Assembly (NCBI RefSeq): GCF_012277295.1
Contig: NZ_CP051156.1
Location: 930,001-994,000 of the forward strand
Direction: 5' to 3'
Length of the DNA stretch: 64,000 nucleotides
DNA from: Wolbachia endosymbiont of Ctenocephalides felis wCfeT
GTDB lineage: Bacteria; Pseudomonadota; Alphaproteobacteria; Rickettsiales; Anaplasmataceae
Shown here: in pieces, positions 19,005 to 28,881 of the stretch
Numbering within the stretch: position 1 is the first letter of the stretch
Layout: every line of letters starts with the position of its first letter
Notes under the pieces: generated by a model
Database searches by the model: none
What the model saw: only the letters and a program-made list of their open reading frames with translations
What the model was told of the DNA's origin: nothing
Program-made: the position numbers and the translations under genes

Positions 19005-19053
19005 AAAACGTTATGTCCTGGCTTGAATAATTAGAACAAATTGCAGAAAAATT

Positions 19054-19085
19054 CAGTTATTTCCGTTTTGGAAATAACTGCTTTT
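19054..19085 (+). terminator. Rho-independent terminator after the J-domain gene
   Basis: A perfect 11-bp stem CAGTTATTTCC/GGAAATAACTG with a 5-nt loop is followed by CTTTTG, about 50 bp after the stop codon. Confidence 0.7.
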
Positions 19086-19118
19086 GAGGTATATTATGGG
19101 CCATAAAGAAAAGTGTCG

Positions 19119-19139
19119 TTCTAGCGTGTGACGCTAGAA
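19119..19139. repeat. Small palindromic element next to IS903-like copy 1
   Basis: An inverted repeat TTCTAGCG/CGCTAGAA around TGTGA abuts the left end of the IS. It is a variant of the palindromic family seen inside ccmF, pheT and pdhC. Confidence 0.55.
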
Positions 19140-19140
19140 T

Positions 19141-20230
19141 GGCTTTATTACATCGCTCTTTGGATAGGAGGCAATGCATAATAAATTCATGAAGCTATCT
19201 CAAATTTAGCCATGCCTATTTCAGTAAATTTGTTCAGCAAATAACACTTGAGTAGCATTTCTTTCTCACGGTTAATCTCAGATTTGTTCCTAAAACTAAA
19301 CCCAAATGTTTGCTTCAGTCGCGAGAAAAAACTTTCTATATAAGATCTCTTCCCATAATTTATCTCTTTTTTCCACTTCTTCATACCATCTTCACCATAT
19401 GACTTTATGAACTTGATTGTAGAATTTCTCTCAGCCATATAATCCAGCTTTGGATGCTCCACTGCATTGTTTTGCAGAGGAATTTTTGTCTTTATGCCAA
19501 GCTCATTGCACAATTTGTATAACTTCTTTCGATTATATGCTCTGTCTGCATATAGTGTGCTTATATTGTATTTAGCATTAGCCCTTGCAATAAGATCACA
19601 GGCTCCATAGTGGTCAGAATAAACTCCACTACTGTATTTTGCAGCTATGACTTTTTTGCTACCTATCTCCAGCATTACATGCAATTTTCTTGTTTGCTTA
19701 TAGCCACGGTACTTTCTATCTGTACCGTTTGCCTTACTATGGCCTGGAATATTATTGTAGATGCTTATTCCAGTGCTATCTATGGCGATCTCAATATTTT
19801 CCATACTGTTTTTATCATGTCTTCGATCATTAATTTTTAAGTTAAGCTTTTTGAATCTTCTGGAAGCCTGGGAATAGCTGATAACTTGCAAATTTTTTCC
19901 TATTTGCTCAAGGTATCCCGCTATAAACCCCACCGTTTGTCTTAGGCCTATTCTAAACAAATAAGTTATTATGTGAATTAGAATTACGACTTTATCACTA
20001 TAAATATTGTTGCCACCGGCCATTTTGGGACTTTTTTCGTACCAATTTTCTATGGCATCGTTGACGTAATAAAAAATATTTCCTCTTTCTTGGAGAAATT
20101 TGTTATATTCGTAGCAGTTACTGACTTTCATTTTGACTGGCATATTTTTCCTTTGTCGGTTAAATGCCTGTTTATAATGAATTTTGTCAGTAACTCCCAG
20201 TTCTTTTTACTTTAGCTATGCAACAAAGCC
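19141..20230 (-). mobile_element. IS5-family (IS903-like) element, copy 1, 1090 bp
   Basis: The ends are GGCTTTGTTGCATAGCTA (20230 side) and a slightly decayed GGCTTTATTACATCGCTC (19141 side); the other copies read GGCTTTGTTGCATCGCTC. The start GGCTTTGTTG matches IS903. Flanks cgctagaat and attccattt are not a 9-bp duplication. The right end removes the C terminus of the gene at 20748. Confidence 0.92.
19187..20143 (-). CDS. IS903-like transposase (318 aa), intact
   Basis: A DDE transposase of the IS5 family. Catalytic residues are D122 (IAIDSTGISIY), D200 (LYADRAYNRKK) and E270 (KRSYIESFFSRLKQTFG, with the YREK-like spacing of the C2 region). The ATG has an AAGGAAAAAT site. It is identical to the copy at 37780 apart from the final residue. 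Confidence 0.93.
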   Translation of the reverse strand: MPVKMKVSNCYEYNKFLQERGNIFYYVNDAIENWYEKSPKMAGGNNIYSDKVVILIHIITYLFRIGLRQTVGFIAGYLEQIGKNLQVISYSQASRRFKKLNLKINDRRHDKNSMENIEIAIDSTGISIYNNIPGHSKANGTDRKYRGYKQTRKLHVMLEIGSKKVIAAKYSSGVYSDHYGACDLIARANAKYNISTLYADRAYNRKKLYKLCNELGIKTKIPLQNNAVEHPKLDYMAERNSTIKFIKSYGEDGMKKWKKEINYGKRSYIESFFSRLKQTFGFSFRNKSEINREKEMLLKCYLLNKFTEIGMAKFEIAS

Positions 20231-20748
20231 ATTCCATTTCCATTTTTTCCACCATCTGTTTCACACCTATCATAGAATTCTCCTTGTCCTCTTATAGCAT
20301 TGGCTTGTCCACCAGATGCAACATTATTATCACTATATGTTCTATATTTATCCCGATCATTATCGCCAAATAAGAATAGTATATCAGGATTACCAGCTAT
20401 AAGTTTTCCATTATACCAACCTGTATCCACTTGACCAATACCAGTCTCTTTCAATAGTATTACTCTAATACCTTCTTCCATCTGAGATTTTAGTTGAGTA
20501 GCAGCATCATCTTTACATGGAGTTATAGTTTGTTCACCTTTTTTATTAATGTAGAAAGATTTGACCATACCTGCAATAACTCCAAAGAAAACTACAAGGG
20601 CAGCTCCAACTTCAATTAAGAACCAGAATGAGAGATGGAGCATCAGAATCAGAATTGGAAGACATAGTACCAAATAAACAAGAGCAGTACATATTGCTCC
20701 GGTTTTAAAGCCACTGAAAAAGTGCTTCTTTGTGTTATTACTATACAT
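20231..20748 (-). CDS. Membrane protein with GDN...GGQA domain, C terminus removed by IS903-like element
   Basis: About 173 native residues remain; the last ones (ALLHS) come from the IS. Two adjacent transmembrane helices (about 15-36 and 40-63) are followed by a soluble domain with PDILFLFGDNDRDKYR and ASGGQANAIRGQGEF. This resembles the FVFGDN-x(n)-GGQA-x-x-RG pattern of an uncharacterised domain found in phage and plasmid proteins (recognition from memory, moderate). The catalytic or binding half after NGNGM is lost. The combination of anchor and this domain is unusual. Confidence 0.55.
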
Positions 20749-20881
20749 ATAAATTACCGTACGCTTTATTAATTATACTAAAATTATAACAAAGATTATA
20801 AAAAAATCAATAAGCAGATTTATTGATAAAAACTTTAACTTTTAATTTATTATCAGTAACATTTACATAAACAGCTATATT

Positions 20882-22891
20882 ATGTCTGAATTTGGGAATA
20901 TATTGCTATTTGCAGCATGTTTACTATCTTTTACATGTTCATTTTTGCCATTTTTATTACCTAAGTCTTTTCGACCGATTACGATTGCAATTTTTTCCTG
21001 TACTGTAATATCGATGGCTATTTTGATTTACTGCCATATTGCAAACGATTTCTCACTTGAAAACGTATATTACCACTCACACACAACAAAACCTTTGCTC
21101 TATAAAATCTGTGGCGTTTGGGGCAATAAAGAGGGATCTATGTTACTTTGGAGTTTGGTGCTTACCTTTTATCTGCTGATGATGGATATTTGCATACGAC
21201 AAACATTCCAGCACTATTCCAGTGTCAACTACTCTGGTGACAATCTGAGAGCCACTAAAATTATGCCTGATTGGGCTTTCAAGAGGGTTGCTTTAATTAC
21301 TCAAAGTTTAATCTGTTTTGGTTTTTTATTATTTACTTTAATTGAATCTAATCCATTTATAAGAATGGTTAGTATTGAAACAGATGGATTGGGTTTTAAT
21401 CCAATATTGCAGGATATAGGGCTTGCTATTCATCCACCAATATTGTACCTTGGGTATCTTGGATTTAGTGTACCTTTTTCGCTCTCCATAGCTGGATTAA
21501 TTACTAAAATTGAAGGAAATGCCTGGGCTAAAATAGTAAGGCCTTGGGTGCTTTTTTCTTGGTCATTACTTACCTTAGGTATTGGTCTGGGCAGTTGGTG
21601 GGCATACCGCGAACTCGGCTGGGGGGGATTTTGGTTTTGGGATCCAGTTGAAAATGTTTCCCTTATGCCCTGGCTAATAGCGGTTGCACTTACGCATTTA
21701 TTACTCGTAGTACGAAATTTCAATAAGTTAAGAAACTTTGCCATTTTACTTACGCTTACAACTTTTATCTTAAGCATTACAGGAACATTTTTAGTTCGCT
21801 CCGGAATATTGTCATCAGTACATACATTTGCCGATGATCCAAGATATGGGCTTTATATATTAGCTTTGCTTGGTATCATAACAATAGGCAGCTTGGCAGT
21901 TTTTGTTATATGTACAAAAATACCTGTTATATCATTCCAGCGCGTGACACTGGAATCCAACTCTATTCAATCAAATAAAACCTTCTTCTCACGCTCCTCA
22001 ATGATGCTAGTAAACAATTTATTGTTCATTACTGCATTTTTTGTCGTATTTGTTGGCACGCTATATCCTACATTGCTTGAGTATTTGACAGGTGAATTAA
22101 TTTCGGTTGGAGCGCCATATTATAACTCTCTATTTAATCCTATTGCACTAGCTGTTTTAATCCTTACTATGATCGGGCAATATTGCCGTTGGCAAGGAAA
22201 TAGTCTTTTACCAATATTTCGTGAGTATAGATTTTCATTCTGCAGTGCTGCAGCAATTTTGCCGTTTGTTTTTTACAAGGGAATAATGATTGCATCATCA
22301 ATTACTGTTTCTATAGCGCTATTAGTGTTTGTTTTGGAAGCATACAGCAAAAGAGTTAATTTATTTAAAGCAACATTTAGTGAATCAATTTTATTGATAA
22401 AAAAAGTCTCAAAAGCATATTATGCAATGATGCTAGCACATGCAGGGGTAGCAATTCTTGTGCTTGGCATAGCCTGTTCAGTTGGTTGGCAAGAAAAGAA
22501 AGAAAGCTATTTGAGAATAGGGGATGGCATCACAGTTAATAATTTTAAAGTTACATTAAAAAATATTGAGTTAATAAAAAAAGAAAATTTCCATGCAGTA
22601 AAAGGAACAATGGATATTAGAAACTTGTTGAATAATAAGCTACTGGGTGAAATAACACCTGAGTATAGATTTTATCTTGTTGAAGGCCAGAAGAATGTTG
22701 AAAGCAGTATTTACCACAATCTATTTTCTGACATTTATGTTGTAATTGGAAAAATTGATAAGCTCAAGAGTAAAATTGCAACTAAAGTGTATTATAAGCC
22801 TGGAATGTCGATAATTTGGCTTGGAGCATTTTTAATTGCTTTTGGTTCATTTCTTGCTGCTTTACCTTTTAGAAAGTCTTCAACTATTTAA
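20882..22891 (+). CDS. ccmF: Cytochrome c maturation heme lyase CcmF
   Basis: A 669-residue inner-membrane protein that, with CcmH/I, attaches heme to apocytochrome c. About 15 helices are predicted. The WWD heme-handling signature is clear (WWAYRELGWGGFWFWDPVEN, about 239-258), with conserved His in loops (for example PPILYLGYLGFSVP region preceded by IHPP). The gene contains an in-frame palindromic element at 21933-21955, encoding residues around SFQRVTLES in a loop between helices. The stop overlaps the convergent symporter gene by 8 bp. Confidence 0.96.
   Translation: MSEFGNILLFAACLLSFTCSFLPFLLPKSFRPITIAIFSCTVISMAILIYCHIANDFSLENVYYHSHTTKPLLYKICGVWGNKEGSMLLWSLVLTFYLLMMDICIRQTFQHYSSVNYSGDNLRATKIMPDWAFKRVALITQSLICFGFLLFTLIESNPFIRMVSIETDGLGFNPILQDIGLAIHPPILYLGYLGFSVPFSLSIAGLITKIEGNAWAKIVRPWVLFSWSLLTLGIGLGSWWAYRELGWGGFWFWDPVENVSLMPWLIAVALTHLLLVVRNFNKLRNFAILLTLTTFILSITGTFLVRSGILSSVHTFADDPRYGLYILALLGIITIGSLAVFVICTKIPVISFQRVTLESNSIQSNKTFFSRSSMMLVNNLLFITAFFVVFVGTLYPTLLEYLTGELISVGAPYYNSLFNPIALAVLILTMIGQYCRWQGNSLLPIFREYRFSFCSAAAILPFVFYKGIMIASSITVSIALLVFVLEAYSKRVNLFKATFSESILLIKKVSKAYYAMMLAHAGVAILVLGIACSVGWQEKKESYLRIGDGITVNNFKVTLKNIELIKKENFHAVKGTMDIRNLLNNKLLGEITPEYRFYLVEGQKNVESSIYHNLFSDIYVVIGKIDKLKSKIATKVYYKPGMSIIWLGAFLIAFGSFLAALPFRKSSTI
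21933..21955. repeat. Palindromic element inside ccmF
   Basis: The inverted repeat ATTCCAG/CTGGAAT brackets CGCGTGACA and continues into flanking bases. It is in frame and adds about 10-15 codons to a loop without breaking the gene. Confidence 0.75.
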
Positions 22892-24014
22892 CCTTATCAT
22901 AGAATTTAGTAAATATCATAGTAAATGCACCATTACCCATGACATTTACTGAGGTAATTATTGGATCAAACACTACGTATAGTGCTGTAATTAATGAAAG
23001 CATCTCCGGGGAAAATTGTAGGTATTTTTCTAAAATAGGTAACATCACTACAATCCCCCCTGCTGGCACTGCAACAATGGCAAACTTGAACAATAAAAAA
23101 TAAAGAAGGAAGGTTATGTAGTCCGTTGTAGACAATGCATAACCAGAAGCGATTATCATTGACAATATTATAATAAAAAAACAATCTCCCACTAAATGAA
23201 AGCTGGCAGTTATTGGCACTACAGATGACGTGGTATCTTGTTGTTTTGTATTTTTCTTACATCCCTCAAGAGTCAGAGGCATAGTTGCATTGCTAGACAT
23301 AGTGCTCATTGCAGTAATAAATGCTGGTGCCATATTACTTATGCTAGCTATCCAGCGTATGACCCTAAATGAACTTGCTGCTCCATACAAAAGAAAAACA
23401 TAAAAGTAGGCTGCAGATGTAATAATAATGAAGATTATCGAATAGTCTTTAAATATTACAGATAGAACTTGATCATGCTGCATTTTTAAAACAAGTCCAA
23501 GCACGAATACTGGAACGATTGGAGTTAAAAGTACTTTTAGCACAAAGAGAGTTAAATCTGACATTTTATCTGAGAGTTCTTTGCTTTTTTTAGGTAAAAG
23601 TGTGGATAGTACTATACTAGACACACACCCATAAGCAAGGGCGTGAAAATTAGAAAATAGCATAGGTAACTTAAATGACCACAAAGGTGTAACTGTTTCT
23701 TTATACTCCATATTTTGTATCGAATGAGCGCTCTGCACAATAAAATGCCCAACTGAATATGCTATCAAACTTGAAGCTAAGTTTGACAAAAATATTGTTA
23801 TTACAAGTAATATTATGAACTTTACAGCTGATTGCTTAAGATTATTGATGCTGCTAAAAATTAATGCAAAAACAATAAACGGCATTATAAATAGCAGGAC
23901 TTCTTTGATGCTTAAACTTACAGAATACAAAAAGGTTGTCTCCTCCACTGAAGCTAAATGACCGAAAAACGCAACTGAAATAATAACAGCAAGTAAAGTC
24001 AACAATTGTAACAT
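22884..24014 (-). CDS. Dicarboxylate/amino acid:cation symporter (DAACS family)
   Basis: A 376-residue secondary transporter of the GltP/DctA family, probably importing glutamate, aspartate or dicarboxylates from the host cytosol. Features are the Ser-rich re-entrant segment (ISNMAPAFITAMSTMSSNAT, about 234-253), the PVTASFHLVGD-type motif seen here as VPITASFHLVGD, and the C-terminal substrate motif around DPIITSVNVMGNGAFT. It is slightly shorter than E. coli GltP (437). An alternative is a DctA-like importer; the exact substrate cannot be read. Confidence 0.88.
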   Translation of the reverse strand: MLQLLTLLAVIISVAFFGHLASVEETTFLYSVSLSIKEVLLFIMPFIVFALIFSSINNLKQSAVKFIILLVITIFLSNLASSLIAYSVGHFIVQSAHSIQNMEYKETVTPLWSFKLPMLFSNFHALAYGCVSSIVLSTLLPKKSKELSDKMSDLTLFVLKVLLTPIVPVFVLGLVLKMQHDQVLSVIFKDYSIIFIIITSAAYFYVFLLYGAASSFRVIRWIASISNMAPAFITAMSTMSSNATMPLTLEGCKKNTKQQDTTSSVVPITASFHLVGDCFFIIILSMIIASGYALSTTDYITFLLYFLLFKFAIVAVPAGGIVVMLPILEKYLQFSPEMLSLITALYVVFDPIITSVNVMGNGAFTMIFTKFYDKVK

Positions 24015-24126
24015 GATTCATATAGTAATATACTAACGATATATAAGGTAAGTTTAATATTAAGTAAATAAAACTATAGTAGATTTTTTATGAAAATTTA
24101 AGTTGTTTTAATGGTAACTTCACTTT
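24015..24126. other. Short intergenic spacer upstream of the symporter gene
   Basis: An AT-rich spacer holding the symporter promoter. No other feature was recognised. Its left flank to IS66 copy 4 is ttcacttt. Confidence 0.3.
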
Positions 24127-25603
24127 GTATCCATTCAGGTGTATGGCTTATCAGGTGTATGGCTTAAGAAGCAATAGCCAGTAGGTTTTGAAAAGGATTT
24201 AACTTCTTTTGCCTCCAAGTCAAGTACAATGAAATTATCCTCTCAAGAAACATATTTCCCCGTTTCGATTGTATAAAATATGAAACTTTTCGGTAAACAA
24301 CGTAATGCCGAATCTGTCGCTCAGCATAGTTGTTTGTCAGTGGAATATTTTCTGGATCGTCCAAAAATTTCCACATCATCAGATCCGATTTCATGATATT
24401 TTTTGCTACTCGAGACGCTCCAATTGCCTCGGGTAAATTTGATATATTCTTTAAGTAATATCTCGTTCGCTTGCGTAATTTTCTTGCTCTTCTTATGAAC
24501 CTTAATGTGTCTATTTCATCCTTTAACAGAGCTTTTTTCAATGCAAATAATTCAGTAGCAACATTCCTTAAATAATACCCCAAAACTTTCACTTCGCTAT
24601 TCCAACTATGAGACAACCTTTCAAAATCTCTTGCTAAATGTGCCCAACAGACCTGCCTTTTCTTGCTGGAAAAGTAGTTGTAAGCTGCATATCTGTCGGT
24701 CACTACTAGGTTGTTATTCTTTCCAAATTTACTATTTTCCAGGACTTTCATCCCTCTTGACTCTGTCAATTTGATCACACTTCCTATTTTGCTCGCAAAC
24801 ATCCAGCACCAGCCCTGTTTACCTTTGTTGTAATGGCTAGTTTCATCGATATGTAAAATTTTGCTCTTGCTTACCTCTTCCTCAATTTGCTCATATGCTT
24901 CTTGGCATTTTTCTGCCACTCTAGCCTCGCTATTTGATACACTACCGACGCTGATATCCAGGTTGAAAATGTCCTTTATAATATTTGCCACTTCTTTTTT
25001 CGAATTCTTGTAAAATCCACTTAATGCTGTAATTACTGACTTAACTCTTGGACCAAATGTGTCCGCAGTTACTCCTTCTTGTAGCTTGCTACTTTTTCTT
25101 TTTCCACATCTTTTGCAACGTCCATGCTCTAGTTGATATTCAACTACATACGGCTTGATTTCCGGCAAATCGACCTTTTGATGAGTATACGGATCTTTTG
25201 ATACCGCAATTTCTCCTCCGCACTCACACGTATTGGGCAGTTCTATTTTTACCATCTCATCTGCCTCCATTTTAGGGCGGTAACTGCCTTTATGTCCAAC
25301 CTGTGCTCCTACTTTCCTGTCACTTTTTGGCTTATTTTCCCTCATCTTATATAATTCTTTGGAGCTTGGTATAGATGAATTTTTTGAACTTAAGCCAAGC
25401 CTTTCTTTTAACTCAGCGTTTTCGATCCTTAGCGCTTTATTTTCTGCTTTAAGCTCTTCTATTTTTGTTTCTAACTTTTCTATAGTCTGCTTAAACTTTC
25501 GCAAAATTCTAAAAGATCAACCATATTACCTCACAGCCACTCTAGTTTACCTTTTTAGCATTCCTTGTCTACTCTTTATTTTACCGCCCGGCTGAATGGA
25601 TAC
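24127..25603 (-). mobile_element. IS66-family element, copy 4, with 16-bp terminal duplication
   Basis: It is 1477 bp: the reference length plus a tandem repeat of TCAGGTGTATGGCTTA at 24136-24167. The right flank is not host DNA but the last 93 bp of another, oppositely oriented IS66 copy (25604-25696). No target duplication. Confidence 0.94.
24164..25504 (-). CDS. IS66-family transposase (446 aa), intact
   Basis: All three catalytic residues are present. It has Ser in GLSSKNSS, Thr in VITALSG and Ile in SYFIQSKRG. The protein is identical to copy 6 at 35870, so these two are sister copies. Confidence 0.93.
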   Translation of the reverse strand: MRKFKQTIEKLETKIEELKAENKALRIENAELKERLGLSSKNSSIPSSKELYKMRENKPKSDRKVGAQVGHKGSYRPKMEADEMVKIELPNTCECGGEIAVSKDPYTHQKVDLPEIKPYVVEYQLEHGRCKRCGKRKSSKLQEGVTADTFGPRVKSVITALSGFYKNSKKEVANIIKDIFNLDISVGSVSNSEARVAEKCQEAYEQIEEEVSKSKILHIDETSHYNKGKQGWCWMFASKIGSVIKLTESRGMKVLENSKFGKNNNLVVTDRYAAYNYFSSKKRQVCWAHLARDFERLSHSWNSEVKVLGYYLRNVATELFALKKALLKDEIDTLRFIRRARKLRKRTRYYLKNISNLPEAIGASRVAKNIMKSDLMMWKFLDDPENIPLTNNYAERQIRHYVVYRKVSYFIQSKRGNMFLERIISLYLTWRQKKLNPFQNLLAIAS

Positions 25604-25696
25604 ATTTCATTGTACTTGACTTGGAGGCAAAAGAAGTTAAATCCTTTTCAAAACCTACTGGCTATTGCTTCTTAAGCCATACCCCTGAATGGATAC
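25604..25696 (+). mobile_element. IS66 right-end remnant (93 bp)
   Basis: It starts mid-transposase at the ATTTCATTGTACTTGAC position and continues through the stop codon to the terminal repeat CTGAATGGATAC. It reads CCCCTGAATGG where full copies have CACCTGAATGG. It is the surviving tail of an older plus-strand copy fused to copy 4. Confidence 0.92.
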
Positions 25697-25745
25697 TGAC
25701 ATGCTTAATTTATTATCTTCACGATAAAATAGAAAGTAATCTACT

Positions 25746-27077
25746 CTACTTGCCAACGCAAAAGCTGCTGAATATGTTATCCAATATCTCTTCAACGTTA
25801 ATAATTCCAGTCACCGCTCCAAGCTCAAGTGCAGCAAGTCTTAATTCTTCCGATATTAACTCAATCGGATTATCAATATCAAAACGCTGCAGATGTTTCA
25901 GCGCCTTCAGCATGCAATTCCTATGTCTCTGCCTGGTTATTACTGGAATATCTCGATCACCCCCAAATTTTTCCTCTGCTTTTGCTTTTATAGCAGATAT
26001 CAACTTATCCATCCCTGTTCTTTTTAAAATGGAAATAGGCAAGAAATCTATGCCGTTAATCTTTATATTGCAATCATTAGTGATATCGTCAGCTTTGCTT
26101 AGAACATAAATAGTATCGCTTTGGCTGATCTCTGTAGAAGCGGTGGTTACTTCAGTGCTATAAGGAAGTAATTCTATTCTTATATCAGCTTCACTAGACT
26201 TTTTCTTTGCTCGATTTATACCCTCTGATTCTATAGGATCTGAGCTTTCTCGAATTCCAGCAGTGTCATAAAGGATAATAGGATATCCACCAATATCAAC
26301 ATGAGCTTCAAGCACGTCTCTGGTCGTACCTGCATATTCGGAAACAATAGCAATATCGCGCTTAGCTAAAAAATTAAATAATGTTGATTTACCAGAATTT
26401 GGCTCGCCAGTTATTACAACATGCAAGCCTTCACGTAACCTCTCACCTCGCCTATTGTCATTTAGATGCTCTTTTATTGACTGTATCAGCAGCTGCACTT
26501 CATTATTAATTTTCTCCAATTCATGTTTTTCTGTGGTGATATCTTCTGGAAAATCTATATAAGCTTCGATTTTTGATTGTATCAATATTAACTTCTGTCT
26601 CCAACCATTATATAACCTCTCTAATTCGCCTGACATCTGCTTAACAGCTTGCCTTGCTTGCATTTTTGTTTCAGCATCAATGAGATCAGCAATTCCTTCT
26701 ATTTGAGTTAAGTCAAATTTACCATTTAGAAAAGCTCTGAGTGAAAACTCTCCGGGCTTTGCTATAGCAAAAACCTTTGATAATTCCTCTAAAATGATCT
26801 TTATAACCGCTTTGCTACCATGCACTTGTAGCTCTATAACATCCTCACCTGTAAAACTATTTGGAGCAGGAAAATAAATGATTATTCCATTATCTATTAA
26901 CTGGCTGGAGCTATCATAAAGATCAACCAAAGTAGCAAATCTTGGTATAACATCTTTCTTAACATTGAAGTGGTTCAAAGTCTTTAGTGCATCATTGCCA
27001 GAAATTCTAATTACCGCAACTCCTGACTTACCAAATACGGTTGATAAAGCAAAAATAGTGTCATTTGTATTGGTCAT
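25746..27077 (-). CDS. mnmE: tRNA modification GTPase MnmE (TrmE)
   Basis: With MnmG it installs the 5-carboxymethylaminomethyl group on wobble U34. The N-terminal tetrahydrofolate-binding domain ([21 protein letters not shown], in two parts) precedes a helical domain and an inserted Ras-like G domain with GEPNSGKST and DTAG; the C-terminal CVGK carries the conserved Cys. The ATG at 27077 matches the family N terminus; a TTG at 27101 would add eight residues. 443 residues is normal. Confidence 0.96.
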   Translation of the reverse strand: MTNTNDTIFALSTVFGKSGVAVIRISGNDALKTLNHFNVKKDVIPRFATLVDLYDSSSQLIDNGIIIYFPAPNSFTGEDVIELQVHGSKAVIKIILEELSKVFAIAKPGEFSLRAFLNGKFDLTQIEGIADLIDAETKMQARQAVKQMSGELERLYNGWRQKLILIQSKIEAYIDFPEDITTEKHELEKINNEVQLLIQSIKEHLNDNRRGERLREGLHVVITGEPNSGKSTLFNFLAKRDIAIVSEYAGTTRDVLEAHVDIGGYPIILYDTAGIRESSDPIESEGINRAKKKSSEADIRIELLPYSTEVTTASTEISQSDTIYVLSKADDITNDCNIKINGIDFLPISILKRTGMDKLISAIKAKAEEKFGGDRDIPVITRQRHRNCMLKALKHLQRFDIDNPIELISEELRLAALELGAVTGIINVEEILDNIFSSFCVGK

Positions 27078-27207
27078 ATAGACTGGTTTATTTCTTAGCA
27101 ATTTTACACTTGAAAGGCTAAAACACCTAACTCAAAAATATCCAGAATTTTTACTCGCTTTGTTAGTTTACATATACTATTAATAGTATATGTAAATATT
27201 TACAGAT

Positions 27208-27786
27208 GTGTTGAGTAAAAAACTACTATTCAAAACAGCAATTGCAATACTGTTATTAATCTTCGCATCAAGTGTGTCTTTTGCTGATAATGGTGAGAAG
27301 GAAAACAGTAATGATAAACATCAGTATAAAACAAAGGAAAATTTTTATATAGGTATTAACTCTGGTATTACATTGTCAGGAGCTCTGATATTTTTTGACG
27401 GCGCTTCTGTTGGCTATTCATATGGCAATATTAAAGTTGGGCTTGAAGGCTCATACCTGCGTACATCAAGCCCCAGTTTAACGAAAACAATAAATGCTTA
27501 CTATTATTTTGACAATGAAGATGATACACCATACGTTGGAGTTGGCATAGGAACAATGGTCTTTATAGGCTCAAGAGGTGAAGATATATTGTGCTATGCT
27601 TATCATGGCAAGGTGGGTATGAATTTTAGAGTAAGCAATATACTAAACGCATTAATCACCTTTAAATTCACTTCTCCAGTAGATCAATCTGTTGTTCCTG
27701 CTGCAATGCAAGAACCATCGTTAATCCAAATTTTTTCATCTTTAGAAATTGGATTAACATTTGATTTCCTATCTTACTACAGGTAA
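27208..27786 (+). CDS. Outer-membrane protein, msp4/P44/Wsp-like (192 aa)
   Basis: An N-terminal signal peptide (1-26, ending SVSFA) precedes a small beta-barrel of alternating amphipathic strands, with NFYIGINSGITLSG and TINAYYYFDNEDDTPYVGVGIGT typical of the surface-antigen family in Anaplasmataceae. It is shorter than the neighbour and probably has fewer or shorter surface loops. GTG start. It is tandem with 27909-28841, separated by about 120 bp, suggesting a small paralogous surface-antigen locus. Confidence 0.82.
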   Translation: MLSKKLLFKTAIAILLLIFASSVSFADNGEKENSNDKHQYKTKENFYIGINSGITLSGALIFFDGASVGYSYGNIKVGLEGSYLRTSSPSLTKTINAYYYFDNEDDTPYVGVGIGTMVFIGSRGEDILCYAYHGKVGMNFRVSNILNALITFKFTSPVDQSVVPAAMQEPSLIQIFSSLEIGLTFDFLSYYR

Positions 27787-27908
27787 GGCCTGATATAGCA
27801 AAGACTTTTTATATAAGATCTATTTAAAACACTTTATTTAAAAATTTCACTTGTTTTATTAATTCATACAAATATACTGCTAGCAATCTAATTAATTTGA
27901 GGTAATTT

Positions 27909-28841
27909 GTGAATATATTAAATAGAAAACTGCTATGTAAAACAGCATTAGCAACATTATTATTAACCTCCATATCAAATGCATCCTCTGCTTATGAAAA
28001 CAGCCATTATTCAGATGAAAAAGAAGGCAACTTTTATATGGGTCTTAATCTTGGTAAAGTAATACCTAACATCGTCCCATTTAGTGCAAAAGAAGACGTG
28101 GAGAGTGTAACAACGGAAAAAATTTTTAGCTTAGATAGCAATGACAATGCTAAGGAAGGCTACGATCCTAAATACACGGGGGATTTTTTAGGTAGCGTTT
28201 CCATTGGTTATAAGATTGGAAATTTTGGAATAGAGCTTGAAGATCTTGTTTCATCAGTTACTACAAAAGATTGGTACGTAGAACTATACCGCAATCTCCC
28301 AGATAATAAGACTGGTGTTACTGATTACCACATAAAAAATAAGGATGGTAAATTTGAAAGTGCTACTTCGCCCAATATACATGAGTGGGAAAGTATAATA
28401 GACGATGGAGCAGGTGGAAATGGAAGAAGACAGTTACATAGTGCATTTAAAATGAAAAATGAGGGATTTCGTAATATTGCAGCTATGATAAATGCTTACT
28501 ATTACTTGAATAATGAGAGTAATATAACACCATACGCTGGTATTGGTGCAGGATTAACTAATATTAAATTTCTAGGAGTATCTCACTTCAAGCCTGCTTA
28601 CCAAGGAAAGGTTGGGGTAAGATACAATATCAATGATACAACCAAAATATCTGCCGGCTATAGATATTTCGGTGTTTTAGGCAGCACTTTTACTAAAGTA
28701 GACCCAACTGCAAAAATACCTGATATATACTATGGCAGTAGTTATAATGAAAAAATAGGGTACGCAGGCTCAACTACTGCAACTGTTGAAAGCAAATTTG
28801 CTCATCATGCTTTAGAAGTTAGGCTAACGTTTAATATCTAA
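27909..28841 (+). CDS. Outer-membrane surface antigen, msp4/P44/Wsp family (310 aa)
   Basis: A signal peptide (1-28) starting MNILNRKLLCKTALATLLL closely resembles that of the gene upstream. Barrel strands include NFYMGLNLGKVIPN, GSVSIGYKIGNFGIELE, MINAYYYLNNESNITPYAGIGAG and GKVGVRYNINDTTKISAGYRY; the protein ends HHALEVRLTFNI with the C-terminal aromatic-rich strand expected for BAM recognition. Two long inserts (about 47-80 and 118-170) would be surface loops. GTG start preceded by TTGAGGTAATTT. Confidence 0.88.
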   Translation: MNILNRKLLCKTALATLLLTSISNASSAYENSHYSDEKEGNFYMGLNLGKVIPNIVPFSAKEDVESVTTEKIFSLDSNDNAKEGYDPKYTGDFLGSVSIGYKIGNFGIELEDLVSSVTTKDWYVELYRNLPDNKTGVTDYHIKNKDGKFESATSPNIHEWESIIDDGAGGNGRRQLHSAFKMKNEGFRNIAAMINAYYYLNNESNITPYAGIGAGLTNIKFLGVSHFKPAYQGKVGVRYNINDTTKISAGYRYFGVLGSTFTKVDPTAKIPDIYYGSSYNEKIGYAGSTTATVESKFAHHALEVRLTFNI

Positions 28842-28881
28842 TCTTGCTATTGGTAATGTTACCATACCGGAAGGAAAGAGT

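Noticed and set aside
19610..19840. 76-aa ORF antisense to the IS903-like transposase
   Set aside because: Shadow of the transposase; present only with the element.
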